The notes under the pieces are model-generated. The model saw only the letters and a program-made list of their open reading frames with translations. It made no database searches and had not been told where the DNA came from. 26,068 bases of DNA, taken from contig CASIAX010000011.1 of the NCBI GenBank assembly GCA_949372955.1, positions 1-26,068 on the forward strand. The letters run 5' to 3'. This document shows, piece after piece, positions 1 through 8,312 of this stretch (its first letter is position 1; each line of letters begins with the position of its first letter). This stretch comes from SGZJ01 sp949372955 (GTDB taxonomy: Bacteria; Bacteroidota; Bacteroidia; Flavobacteriales; Flavobacteriaceae). The position numbers and the translations under genes were made by a program.

Positions 1-234
1 CTAAATGAAAAGTTTGAAGTTTTTATTAGATACGACAAGCTTACTTCAAATCAAGTAGATGGAAGTGATAATAACTGGAATTATGAAAATGATGGAAATT
101 TAAGCATGGTTGGCATAGAGTATAAAGCGGTTAAGGGAGTTAAATTTTCATTAAACTCTAGAAGTTTTAATTATAAAGATTCAAATATTACAGATTCTTC
201 ATTAGTTTATCTAAATGCAGAATTTAAACTTTAA
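1..234 (+). CDS. C-terminal fragment of an outer-membrane beta-barrel protein, probable porin (5' end outside window)
   Basis: The reading frame is open from base 1 to a TAA at 232-234, giving 77 residues. The fragment shows alternating polar and hydrophobic strands (for example FEVFIRYDKL, SMVGIEYKAV, VKFSLNSRSF) and ends in a last strand VYLNAEFKL, as expected for the final strands of an outer-membrane barrel. It lies 11 bases before the PiT phosphate transporter on the same strand, so the two are probably co-transcribed. In Bacteroidota a porin next to PiT is often a phosphate-selective (OprP/OprO-like) porin, and that is the inferred role here. Only the last strands are visible, so any other beta-barrel remains possible. 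Confidence 0.5.
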   Translation, partial: LNEKFEVFIRYDKLTSNQVDGSDNNWNYENDGNLSMVGIEYKAVKGVKFSLNSRSFNYKDSNITDSSLVYLNAEFKL

Positions 235-245
235 AAAAATAAAAA

Positions 246-2531
246 ATGGATAATATTTATTTATTAATGATTGTTGCTTTAGGTGTATTAGCTATAGCAG
301 ATTTAGTAGTTGGAGTTAGTAACGATGCTGTGAATTTTTTAAATTCTGCAATTGGCTCTAAAGCTATTTCATTTAGAACTATAATGATAGTAGCTAGTAT
401 AGGAATTGCAGTTGGTGCAATATTTTCTAGTGGTATGATGGAAGTTGCCAGAAAAGGTATTTTCAATCCTGGGGAATTTATGTTTAGTGAAATAATGATA
501 ATCTTTATGGCTGTTATGATTACAGACATTCTGTTATTAGATTTCTTTAACTCAATCGGTATGCCTACATCGACAACTGTTTCAATTGTTTTTGAATTAT
601 TAGGCGCTGCTGTTGCAATGGCATTAATAAAAATTGGTGCTGATAACGGAAGTTTCTCGGATCTTGTAATATATATAAATACCTCGAAAGCAACTCAAAT
701 TATATTTGGAATATTGCTCTCGGTCGTCGTCGCCTTTTCCATTGGTGCGATTGTACAATGGGCGTCAAGGTTACTTTTATCCTATGATTTTGAAAATAAG
801 GCAGCATGGGTAAGCGCAATCTTTGGTGGATTAGCTATCACTGCGATATCTTATTTTATTTTAATGAAGGGTATTAAAGGGACACCTTATGCAAAACTTA
901 GTTTTGATATAATTAATGGAATGACAATTAAAGAATTTTTAGAAACGAAGGTGACATCAATAATACTAGTTAGTTCAGTTTTTTGGTCACTATTTGCTTA
1001 CATATTAATAGCATTTTTTAAAACAAATATTTACAAAATCATTATACTAATTGGTACTTTTGCTTTGGCTCTAGCCTTTGCTGGAAATGATTTAGTGAAT
1101 TTTATAGGAGTACCCATAGCTGCATGGCAGTCTTATGAAGCATGGCTCGCATCTGGTATTCCTGCAAATGAGTTTAGTATGGAAGTTTTAGCATCTAAAG
1201 TTCCTACTCCAAATACTTTATTGTTAGCAGCTGGAATGATAATGGTTCTTACTCTTTGGTTTTCTTCAAAAGCCAAAAGAGTTGTAAAGACATCCATAGA
1301 CTTATCAAAACAAGGAGATACAAAAGAGAGGTTTAATCCAAACTTTGTTTCTAGATTTTTAGTGAGGTCAGCAAGTAAAGCATCTTTACTTATTGATAAG
1401 GTAACTCCAAAACCAATTAATGATTTCATAGAAAAACAATTTAAGGAAAAAACTGTTTTAGCCGCAACAATAAGTGATGAAGACAGGCCAGCATTTGATT
1501 TAGTGAGAGCATCTGTGAATTTAATGGTAGCGGGTATTTTAATTTCAATAGCTACTTCATATAAGCTACCACTATCTACTACATACGTAACATTTATGGT
1601 AGCAATGGGTACATCTTTAGCGGATAGAGCCTGGGGAAGCGAAAGTGCAGTTTATAGGGTAGCAGGAGTATTAAACGTAATTGGAGGGTGGTTTGGTACT
1701 GCCATAGTTGCTTTTACAGCAGCTGGACTAATTGCTTTTTTAATAAATATCTCTGAATTAATGATAGCAGTATTACTTCTTGGTGTTGTAGTGATTGGAG
1801 TTAAAAATTATTTAAATGGTAAAAAATCTTCTGATTTGTCAGATGAAGAAACATTATCTTTTGATGAAAGTAGCTCTTTACAAGGAGTAATCTTTGAAAG
1901 CTCAAAAAATATTTCTAAAGTAATGAAAAGAGGTGAAAAGGTTTACTCAAGTGCTATAGAGGGTCTTTCAAAACAAGATTTAGATTTACTGAAAAAGAAT
2001 AAAAAGCAAACAGCTAAGCTTTCTAATGATGTAGATGAGCTTAGAGATAATCTATTTTATTTTATTAAAAACTTAGACGAATCTAGTTTAAATGCAAGTA
2101 ATTTTTATATTAATCTACTTGGGTATCTTCAAGATATTACACAGTCATTAGAATATATAAATAAGAAGAGCTATAAGCATATTAATAATAATCACAGTAA
2201 GTTAAAATTAACTCAAATAAGGGAATTAATTGAAGTAAACTCTAGTATTAGTGAATTATTTATAGAAGTAAATGAATTATATAAAAACAAATCTTTTAAT
2301 AAAATTAAAACAGTTATTAAGAAAAAAGATGGTATATATAAATTAGTTCAGGATAAAATTTTGGCGCAAGTAGCTAGAACTAGAAATGAAGAAAAGAGTC
2401 CAAAAAACACTGCTTTATATTTTGGTATTTTGCAGGAAACTAAGGATTTATTAAATGCTATTATGAATTTATTGTCTGATTATAATGAATCGCATGACTC
2501 ATCGATTAAGCCAGCAAAAGTAGATAAATAA
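246..2531 (+). CDS. PiT-family inorganic phosphate transporter with fused PhoU-like C-terminal domain
   Basis: Inner-membrane permease of 761 aa. Two PiT signatures appear in mirrored halves: GVSNDAVNF at residues 23-31 and AGNDLVNFIG at 279-288, each followed by a Ser/Thr-rich partner (MPTSTTVS 106-113; LPLSTTYV 442-449). At least ten hydrophobic segments cover residues 1-520. Residues about 540-745 are charged, helical and coiled-coil-like, resembling PhoU/DUF47 domains. PiT proteins import phosphate (as metal-phosphate) with H+ or Na+. The C-terminal extension is inferred to be a cytoplasmic regulatory domain that in other bacteria is often encoded separately. The ATG at 246 has no strong ribosome site, which is normal for this phylum. 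The gene follows a probable porin fragment and ends at a strong hairpin. pitA is the usual name, but substrate specificity cannot be read from sequence. Confidence 0.9.
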   Translation: MDNIYLLMIVALGVLAIADLVVGVSNDAVNFLNSAIGSKAISFRTIMIVASIGIAVGAIFSSGMMEVARKGIFNPGEFMFSEIMIIFMAVMITDILLLDFFNSIGMPTSTTVSIVFELLGAAVAMALIKIGADNGSFSDLVIYINTSKATQIIFGILLSVVVAFSIGAIVQWASRLLLSYDFENKAAWVSAIFGGLAITAISYFILMKGIKGTPYAKLSFDIINGMTIKEFLETKVTSIILVSSVFWSLFAYILIAFFKTNIYKIIILIGTFALALAFAGNDLVNFIGVPIAAWQSYEAWLASGIPANEFSMEVLASKVPTPNTLLLAAGMIMVLTLWFSSKAKRVVKTSIDLSKQGDTKERFNPNFVSRFLVRSASKASLLIDKVTPKPINDFIEKQFKEKTVLAATISDEDRPAFDLVRASVNLMVAGILISIATSYKLPLSTTYVTFMVAMGTSLADRAWGSESAVYRVAGVLNVIGGWFGTAIVAFTAAGLIAFLINISELMIAVLLLGVVVIGVKNYLNGKKSSDLSDEETLSFDESSSLQGVIFESSKNISKVMKRGEKVYSSAIEGLSKQDLDLLKKNKKQTAKLSNDVDELRDNLFYFIKNLDESSLNASNFYINLLGYLQDITQSLEYINKKSYKHINNNHSKLKLTQIRELIEVNSSISELFIEVNELYKNKSFNKIKTVIKKKDGIYKLVQDKILAQVARTRNEEKSPKNTALYFGILQETKDLLNAIMNLLSDYNESHDSSIKPAKVDK

Positions 2532-2547
2532 GTTCTTCTCATATTAC

Positions 2548-2583
2548 AAAAAAAGCCCCTAATTAAATTAGGGGCTTTTTTTT
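2548..2583. terminator. Bidirectional intrinsic terminator between convergent pit and nrdA
   Basis: A hairpin pairs AAAAAGCCCCTAATT with AATTAGGGGCTTTTT, a GC core flanked by an A-run on the left and a T-run on the right. It therefore works as a Rho-independent terminator on both strands. It sits between the stop of the phosphate transporter (+) and the stop of nrdA (-). Confidence 0.9.
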
Positions 2584-2601
2584 ATAGAAAAAATTAATTA
2601 T

Positions 2602-5109
2602 TTAGGATCCGCACATTAAACAATCATCCCCTTGTCCATCTTTAGATTGAGCGATTAATTGCTTCATCTCGTCAGGAGTCATAGGCTGTACATCTACATC
2701 TTTTGTTTCTGCAAACTTTTTAGCTGTTTTCTCAGCAGTCTTTTTTTTGCTTGCAACAACTTCTGACTTCACCTCTACCTCTACCTTTGGTTCGACAACT
2801 TTAGCTTTAGGTTCAGTATCTTTTTTAGTTTCTGTACTTGATTTAGTATCTAATGTGAATTTAATTGCATCTACAGCACTTTTGGTTCTTAAATAATACA
2901 TCCCTGTCTTTAGTCCGCTTTTCCAAGCATAGAAATGCATAGATGTTAATTTAGCCATGGTAGCTCCTTCTAAAAATAGATTCAACGATTGAGATTGATC
3001 GATGAAATAACCTCTTTCTTTAGACATGTCGATTATATCTTTCATACTCAATTCCCAAACAGTTCTATATAACTCCTTAATATCGTCAGGAATTACATCA
3101 ATATCTTGAACAGAACCATTTGCTCTCATTATTTCTTGCTTTAAACCTTCATCCCATAGTCCGAGGTTTACCAAATCTTCAAGTAAGTGTTTATTAACGA
3201 TAATAAACTCTCCTGATAAAACACGTCTTGTATAGATATTTGAAGTGTATGGTTCAAAACACTCATTATTACCAAGAATTTGTGAAGTGCTGGCGGTAGG
3301 CATTGGAGCTACTAGTAATGAATTTCTAACACCATTTTTAAGGACGTCTTTTCTTAGTTTTTCCCAATTCCAGTTTCCACTTAAATCTTTTTCATTAACG
3401 CCCCATAAATTATGTTGAAATTCACCTTTACTAATTGGTGAGCCCTCATAACTTTGGTAAGGGCCGTCTTGTATAGCTTCATCCATTGATGCTTCAACAG
3501 CTCCATAATATAGAGTTTCGAAAATATCTTGATTTAATCTCTTCGCTTCTTCTGAGGTAAAAGGAAGTCGTAATTTTATAAAAGTATCCGCTAAACCTTG
3601 TACTCCTAATCCGATAGGTCTATGTCTAAAGTTAGAGTTTTCTGCTTCTTTAACTGGATAATAGTTTCTATCAATTACTCTATTTAAATTTTTGGTTACT
3701 CTCTTGGTAATTCTGTAAAGTTCTTGGTGATCAAACTTACCATCTTTAATAAACATTGGAAGTGCTATAGAAGCTAGGTTACATACAGCAATTTCGTCTG
3801 GAGATGTATATTCTAGAATCTCAGTACATAAGTTTGAAGATCGTATTGTACCTAAGTTTTTCTGATTTGATTTAACATTCGCTGAATCTTTGTAAAGCAT
3901 ATAAGGAGTCCCTGTTTCTATTTGAGACTCTAGTATTTTTTCCCAGAGTTCTCTAGCTTTAATAGTTTTTCTACCTTTACCTTTAGATTCATATTTTAGG
4001 TATAATTTATCAAAAGCATCCGCATGTACATCGCATAACCCTGGACATTCATTTGGACACATTAAGGTCCATTCCCCATTCTCTTCAACTCTTTTCATAA
4101 ATAAATCAGGAACCCACATTGCATAAAATAGATCTCGTGCTCTCATTTCTTCTTTCCCATGATTTTTCTTCAAATCTAAAAAATCAAAAATATCTGCGTG
4201 CCAAGGCTCTATATATATTGCAAAACTCCCTTTTCTTTTTCCTCCACCTTGGTCTACATATCTTGCTGTATCGTTAAAAACCTGAAGCATTGGAACGATT
4301 CCGTTACTAGTTCCATTAGTTCCAGCAATATAGCTGCCAGTTGCTCTAATATTGTGAATTGATAAACCTATACCACCTGCTGACTGAGATATTTTAGCAG
4401 TTTGTTTTAATGTATCATAAATTCCTTCAATACTATCATCTTTCATTGTTAATAAAAAACAAGATGACATTTGAGGTTTTGGTGTACCAGAGTTAAATAG
4501 TGTTGGGGTTGCGTGAGTGAAATATTTCTTAGACATTAACTCATAAGTTTCTATTGCTGAATCCAAATCATTTAAATGAATTCCAATTGAAACTCTCATC
4601 AACATGTGTTGAGGTCTTTCAGCTATTTCTCCATTTAATTTTAGCAGATAAGATCTTTCTAAAGTTTTAAACCCGAAGTAATCGTAACCAAAATCTCTAT
4701 TATAAATAATTGTAGAGTCTAACAGCTCTTTATTATCCATAATAACTTTATAAACATCATCTGCTAATAGAGGTGCTTTTTTTCCTGTTCTAGGGTTTAC
4801 ATACTTATGTAGATCCTCCATCACATCACTAAAAGTTTTTTTAGTGTTTTTATGTAAGTTTGATACTGAAATTCGTGCTGCTAATTTAGCAAAGTCAGGA
4901 TGTGTAGTAGTCATGGTAGCTGCAACTTCTGCCGCTAAGTTATCCAACTCGCTTGTTGTAACTCCATCATATAAGCCTTCAATAACCCTAACCGCGACCT
5001 TAATGGGGTCAACAAGTGGATTCAAACCATAGCAAAGCTTTCTAACTCGTGCTGTGATTTTGTCAAACATCATTGGTTCTTTCTTACCGTCTCTCTTGGA
5101 TACAAACAT
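2602..5109 (-). CDS. nrdA: Class Ia ribonucleoside-diphosphate reductase, alpha (large) subunit
   Basis: Reduces ribonucleoside diphosphates to deoxyribonucleotides with NrdB. The 835-aa protein has an N-terminal ATP-cone (about residues 1-90, starting VSKRDGKKEPMMFDKIT), which predicts dATP feedback inhibition. Active-site residues are visible: C217 in SSCFLL, N426/C428/E430 in NLCTEI, C443 in AVCNLAS, the tyrosine pair Y738-Y739 in GMYYLRT for radical transfer, and the C-terminal redox pair C830/C833 in DDCLMCGS. A Lys/Glu/Val-rich flexible linker (about 755-805) joins the barrel to that tail. From memory the sequence is much closer to eukaryotic RRM1 than to E. coli NrdA, down to the LMCGS ending. 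It lies 92 bases downstream of nrdB on the same strand, so an nrdBA operon is likely. Confidence 0.97.
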   Translation of the reverse strand: MFVSKRDGKKEPMMFDKITARVRKLCYGLNPLVDPIKVAVRVIEGLYDGVTTSELDNLAAEVAATMTTTHPDFAKLAARISVSNLHKNTKKTFSDVMEDLHKYVNPRTGKKAPLLADDVYKVIMDNKELLDSTIIYNRDFGYDYFGFKTLERSYLLKLNGEIAERPQHMLMRVSIGIHLNDLDSAIETYELMSKKYFTHATPTLFNSGTPKPQMSSCFLLTMKDDSIEGIYDTLKQTAKISQSAGGIGLSIHNIRATGSYIAGTNGTSNGIVPMLQVFNDTARYVDQGGGKRKGSFAIYIEPWHADIFDFLDLKKNHGKEEMRARDLFYAMWVPDLFMKRVEENGEWTLMCPNECPGLCDVHADAFDKLYLKYESKGKGRKTIKARELWEKILESQIETGTPYMLYKDSANVKSNQKNLGTIRSSNLCTEILEYTSPDEIAVCNLASIALPMFIKDGKFDHQELYRITKRVTKNLNRVIDRNYYPVKEAENSNFRHRPIGLGVQGLADTFIKLRLPFTSEEAKRLNQDIFETLYYGAVEASMDEAIQDGPYQSYEGSPISKGEFQHNLWGVNEKDLSGNWNWEKLRKDVLKNGVRNSLLVAPMPTASTSQILGNNECFEPYTSNIYTRRVLSGEFIIVNKHLLEDLVNLGLWDEGLKQEIMRANGSVQDIDVIPDDIKELYRTVWELSMKDIIDMSKERGYFIDQSQSLNLFLEGATMAKLTSMHFYAWKSGLKTGMYYLRTKSAVDAIKFTLDTKSSTETKKDTEPKAKVVEPKVEVEVKSEVVASKKKTAEKTAKKFAETKDVDVQPMTPDEMKQLIAQSKDGQGDDCLMCGS

Positions 5110-5128
5110 ATAATTGTAATAGTTAGTC

Positions 5129-5163
5129 TTCTAGAAATATTCTAGAATTAGTTAGTTAGTTAG
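5129..5163. repeat. Paired TTCTAGAA palindromes plus (TTAG)4 in the nrdB-nrdA spacer
   Basis: The 92-bp gap between nrdB and nrdA holds two copies of the 8-bp palindrome TTCTAGAA (5129-5136 and 5140-5147) separated by three bases, followed directly by four TTAG units (5148-5163). The paired palindromes could fold as an RNA hairpin or bind a dimeric regulator. No function is demonstrated. Confidence 0.6.
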
Positions 5164-5201
5164 TTTAATAATTGATAAATGGAATAATTTAACTGATTGT
5201 A

Positions 5202-6182
5202 TTAAAAATCAGCATCAAAACTAAATTTATCTTTATCCTCTTCTTTGTTTAATACTCCTGCTTTTTGATATTCAGAAACTCTCTTTTCAAAAAAGTTAGT
5301 TTTTCCTTGTAGCGAGATCATATCCATAAAATCAAACGGGTTTGTAGTATTAAACTCTTTTTCACAATCAAGTTCAGACAACAATCTATCCGTTACAAAT
5401 TCAAGGTACTGTGACATTAATTTGTCATTCATTCCAATAAGACTAATTGGTAAAGATTCCGTAATAAATTCTCTTTCAATATTTAAAGCGTCAAGTAAAA
5501 TTTCTCTGATTCTAGCTTTTGGCACTTTGTTATTTAAATGATGATTGTGTAAGTGTACTGCAAAATCACAATGTACTCCTTCGTCTCTTGAGATTAATTC
5601 ATTAGAAAACGTTAGTCCTGGCATTAAACCACGTTTTTTAAGCCAGAAAATAGAGCAAAAAGCACCAGAAAAGAAGATACCCTCAACAGCTGCAAAAGCT
5701 ATTAATCGCTCAGCAAAACTTGGTGAATCAATCCATTTAAGAGCCCAGTCTGCTTTTTTCTTAATAGCAGGAAAAGTCTCAATAGCATTAAATAGTCCGT
5801 CTTTTTCTTTTTCGTCTTTTACATAAGTATCAATAAGTAGTGAATACGTTTCGCTATGAATATTCTCCATCATTATTTGAAAACCATAGAAAAACTTTGC
5901 CTCGCTGTATTGTACTTCGTTTACGAAATTCTCAGCTAAATTTTCATTAACAATCCCATCACTTGCAGCAAAAAATGCTAAAATATGTTTAATGAAATAC
6001 TTTTCATCTTTACTTAATTTATTATTCCAGTCGGTAAGGTCTTGGTGTAAATCGATCTCTTCAGCAGTCCAAAAACTTGCTTCTGATTTTTTATACCATT
6101 CCCATATATCGTGGTGTTGAATTGGAAAAATTACAAACCTTGATTTATTTTCTTCCAAAAGTGGTTCTACTGCATTTGACAT
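5202..6182 (-). CDS. nrdB: Class Ia ribonucleoside-diphosphate reductase, beta (small, radical-bearing) subunit
   Basis: Houses the diiron-tyrosyl radical cofactor that starts catalysis in NrdA. The 326-aa length fits R2 proteins. Metal ligands are recognisable: D75 (AASDGIVNENL), E106 and H109 (MENIHSETY), E167 (AVEGIFFSG), E201 and H204 (RDEGVHCDF). The radical tyrosine is Y113, exactly seven residues after E106, so this is the Tyr-radical type rather than the Phe type. The C-terminus FSFDADF is nearly the heptapeptide by which mammalian R2 docks on R1 (FTLDADF), matching the eukaryote-like partner downstream. It is first in the probable nrdBA operon, with 262 bp of AT-rich DNA separating it from the next gene upstream. 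I found no convincing NrdR box there. Confidence 0.97.
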   Translation of the reverse strand: MSNAVEPLLEENKSRFVIFPIQHHDIWEWYKKSEASFWTAEEIDLHQDLTDWNNKLSKDEKYFIKHILAFFAASDGIVNENLAENFVNEVQYSEAKFFYGFQIMMENIHSETYSLLIDTYVKDEKEKDGLFNAIETFPAIKKKADWALKWIDSPSFAERLIAFAAVEGIFFSGAFCSIFWLKKRGLMPGLTFSNELISRDEGVHCDFAVHLHNHHLNNKVPKARIREILLDALNIEREFITESLPISLIGMNDKLMSQYLEFVTDRLLSELDCEKEFNTTNPFDFMDMISLQGKTNFFEKRVSEYQKAGVLNKEEDKDKFSFDADF

Positions 6183-6444
6183 ATTTAATATAATTGTTTA
6201 AAAATTAGCGTTAAAATTGATATAACTTGGGACTAACAAATATTCAAAATTTTTCTCGAAAATGAAAGTCATCTTTATTAACATTGTGTACAAGTTTTTA
6301 ACAAAACAAGTTTTATTTAAAAAAACAAATAAGATAAAAGTTACATTGTAAAATATTGATTAGCAGTACTTTAAGAACAGGTGAAAAAATTGTCTATCAA
6401 GAGATAAAAAAATTAAAATTAAAAACATCAAAAAACTTTGAGGT
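6183..6444. promoter_or_regulatory. AT-rich intergenic leader upstream of nrdB
   Basis: This 262-bp stretch carries no ORF I can support. It must hold the nrdB promoter and the 3' end of the DUF3109 transcript. The only symmetry noticed is TTGTGTACAA (about 6284-6293), a TTGT/ACAA inverted pair inside ACATTGTGTACAAG. It does not match the NrdR box consensus, and no clear flavobacterial -33/-7 pair was found. Confidence 0.3.
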
Positions 6445-7014
6445 CTATTTTTTAAAATCTTTTGCGGCCAATTCTAATTCTAGGTACCAGTCTTTTCCAA
6501 ATTTTCTAATCAATGCCTCTTTTACAAATTTATAGACAGGAACTTTAAGTTCTTTTCCCAAAACACATGCGTCGTCACAAATAGCCCATTTATCATAGTT
6601 TACAGAAATAAATTCGCTAAAATCTTTGGTTCTAACAGGATACAAATGACATGATATGGGTTTTTTCCAAGTTATAAGTCCTTCGTTATATGCTTTTTCA
6701 AAACTACATTGCGCTATTTTATTTTTATCTAATATCAAATAAACACACTCTTTACCATTTACAAGTGGGGTTTCTAAATCGCCTGAATCAGTAGTAATAA
6801 ATTGTCCTTGTTGATTTATTTCATTAATGGATGTCGGGCTGAGATAACTCTTTACAATTGGATAGAACTTTTTTATTTCATCTAATTCCTTAAGCTCCAA
6901 AGGGGCTCCAGCATCACCCTCAACGCAGCAGGCTCCTTTACATGCGCCAAGGTTGCATACAAAGTCATTTTCTATAATTGACTCAGATATTAAAGTATTT
7001 TTAATTTGAAACAT
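6445..7014 (-). CDS. DUF3109 family cysteine-rich protein
   Basis: A 189-aa soluble protein with eight cysteines in conserved-looking spacing: C20, C25, C29 and C30 (VCNLGACKGACC), then C90, C103, C122 (ISCHLYPVR), C146 and C150 (AICDDAC). This pattern and the ISCHLYPVR block match the DUF3109 family as I remember it, related to YkgJ-type proteins thought to bind zinc or an iron-sulfur cluster. The function is unknown. It is a single gene: nrdB follows on the same strand after 262 bp and marC diverges 90 bp upstream. Confidence 0.85.
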   Translation of the reverse strand: MFQIKNTLISESIIENDFVCNLGACKGACCVEGDAGAPLELKELDEIKKFYPIVKSYLSPTSINEINQQGQFITTDSGDLETPLVNGKECVYLILDKNKIAQCSFEKAYNEGLITWKKPISCHLYPVRTKDFSEFISVNYDKWAICDDACVLGKELKVPVYKFVKEALIRKFGKDWYLELELAAKDFKK

Positions 7015-7054
7015 AAGGCAAATATATAAATAACAAAAAATATAAAAATAATCA

Positions 7055-7084
7055 TTGTAATTATAGATAATTATCTGAAATTTG
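7055..7084 (+). promoter_or_regulatory. Candidate Bacteroidota promoter for marC
   Basis: TTG at 7055-7057 and GAAATTTG at 7077-7084 are 19 bp apart. They approximate the flavobacterial -33 TTG / -7 TAnnTTTG pattern with one mismatch in the -7 element. The start codon is 20 bp downstream. This is a pattern match only, in very AT-rich DNA. Confidence 0.3.
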
Positions 7085-7104
7085 CAAAAAGAAATTTACT
7101 TAAA

Positions 7105-7683
7105 ATGAATTTTAATATTAAAGAAATATTTACAGCATTTATGATTTTGTTTGCTGTTATTGATATAGTAGGAAACATTCCTATAATTATCGATTTAAGA
7201 AAAAAAGTTGGGCATATTCAAAGTGAAAAAGCTTCAATAATTGCAGGTGTGATAATGATCTTTTTCTTATTTATAGGAGAGAATATTTTATCTTTAATTG
7301 GTATAGATGTTAACTCATTTGCTGTTGCAGGGGCTTTTGTTTTATTTTTTATTGCACTAGAAATGATTTTAGGTATTACCCTTTACAAAGATGAAGAAAG
7401 CACAATGTTAACAGCATCTGTTTTTCCTCTAGCTTTCCCATTAATTGCCGGACCTGGAAGTTTAACAACACTACTGTCTATTAAATCAGAGTTTTCAACA
7501 CCAAATATCATTGTAGCAATTATTGTTAATGTGCTTGTTATTTATTTAGTTTTAAAAACATCTGGTAAAATTGAAAAAATAATAGGAAGTAATGGAATTC
7601 AAATAATAAGAAAAGTATTTGGAGTAGTTTTACTAGCTATCGCTGTAAAGCTATTTATGTCTAACATAAAAGAATTAATTTAA
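7105..7683 (+). CDS. MarC family integral membrane protein
   Basis: A 192-aa inner-membrane protein with about six hydrophobic helices. The N-terminal block ILFAVIDIVGNIPI and the central FPLAFPLIAGPGSLTTLL (about residues 107-124) are hallmarks of the MarC/YhcE/NAAT family. Some family members were proposed to transport neutral amino acids. The E. coli MarC link to multiple antibiotic resistance was not upheld, so the substrate here is unknown. The next gene starts one base after the stop, so the pair is probably co-transcribed. Confidence 0.9.
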   Translation: MNFNIKEIFTAFMILFAVIDIVGNIPIIIDLRKKVGHIQSEKASIIAGVIMIFFLFIGENILSLIGIDVNSFAVAGAFVLFFIALEMILGITLYKDEESTMLTASVFPLAFPLIAGPGSLTTLLSIKSEFSTPNIIVAIIVNVLVIYLVLKTSGKIEKIIGSNGIQIIRKVFGVVLLAIAVKLFMSNIKELI

Positions 7684-7684
7684 G

Positions 7685-7885
7685 ATGATCAAACTAAGCT
7701 ATGTAATTTCAGTCCTTGCCTTTTTAATTGTAATTTATAACATCACAATTGTAAATTGGGAAGACCCTTTTTCTGGAGATAGTATAATTGCGCTAATCGC
7801 TATTATGTGTGGGGTTTGCTGTATCATGATTATGACGATCTTAAGAACTTCAAAAAAAATACAAAAATTAGCAGCTAGAAATTAA
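7685..7885 (+). CDS. Small two-helix membrane protein
   Basis: A 66-aa hypothetical protein with two hydrophobic segments (about residues 5-24 and 33-54) joined by a short polar loop (NWEDPFSGDS) and a basic C-terminus. It starts one base after the marC stop, suggesting translational coupling. Its last codons overlap the dCMP deaminase stop tail to tail by four bases. I recognise no family. The organised topology and tight spacing argue that it is real. Confidence 0.75.
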   Translation: MIKLSYVISVLAFLIVIYNITIVNWEDPFSGDSIIALIAIMCGVCCIMIMTILRTSKKIQKLAARN

Positions 7886-8304
7886 GTTATGTCAGGAATA
7901 TGAGTTAATTCGATTCCAGCTTTTTCTAAAAAATCAAGCCCAGACTTATCTTTATAGGCCTTATTAAACACTACCCTTTTAATTTTAGCTTGATGAATTA
8001 ATTTACTACACTCCTTACAAGGAGAAAGTGAGATGTAAAGAGTAGCCCCGTCAGATGATTGAGTAGAAGAAGCGATTTTAGTTATAGCGTTAGCTTCGGC
8101 ATGTAAAACATACCATTTTGTATAACCATCTTCATCTTCACAATAATTTTCTAAACCAGATGGGGTGCCATTATAACCATCTGATATTATCATGTTATTT
8201 TTAACAATAAGCGCTCCAACTTTTTTGCGCTCACAGTAAGAGAGTTTTCCCCATTCTGCAGCCATTTTTAAGTAAGCTATATCGTATTTAAGTTTTTTTT
8301 CCAA
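7882..8304 (-). CDS. Deoxycytidylate (dCMP) deaminase family zinc enzyme
   Basis: Deaminates dCMP to dUMP, feeding dTMP synthesis in the cytoplasm. The zinc site is complete: H68 with catalytic E70 in HAEANAI, and C96 and C99 in SPCKEC. The substrate-type block SDGYNGTPSG (about 41-50) is typical of dCMP deaminase/ComEB proteins. Its 140 aa length is normal for the family. It begins 8 bases after the dsbD stop on the same strand, so it is probably the last gene of that operon. With nrdAB in the same window it contributes to dNTP supply. A regulatory metal site beyond the catalytic one cannot be judged. Confidence 0.92.
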   Translation of the reverse strand: MEKKLKYDIAYLKMAAEWGKLSYCERKKVGALIVKNNMIISDGYNGTPSGLENYCEDEDGYTKWYVLHAEANAITKIASSTQSSDGATLYISLSPCKECSKLIHQAKIKRVVFNKAYKDKSGLDFLEKAGIELTHIPDIT

Positions 8305-8312
8305 GGAATGAT

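Noticed and set aside
257..529. Minus-strand open frame inside the PiT gene
   Set aside because: Lies wholly within a gene with clear family motifs; composition is that of a reverse-frame shadow.
5148..5163. (TTAG)4 as a larger repeat array or CRISPR-like element
   Set aside because: Only 16 bases long, no spacer structure, explained by simple slippage.
6284..6293. Possible NrdR box upstream of nrdB
   Set aside because: TTGTGTACAA shows only a TTGT/ACAA inverted pair and does not match the NrdR consensus (ACACWATATATWGT-like); no second copy.
7015..7030. TATATTTG as a -7 promoter element for the DUF3109 gene
   Set aside because: It matches TAnnTTTG but is only about 4 bases before the start codon and lacks a spaced -33 TTTG.
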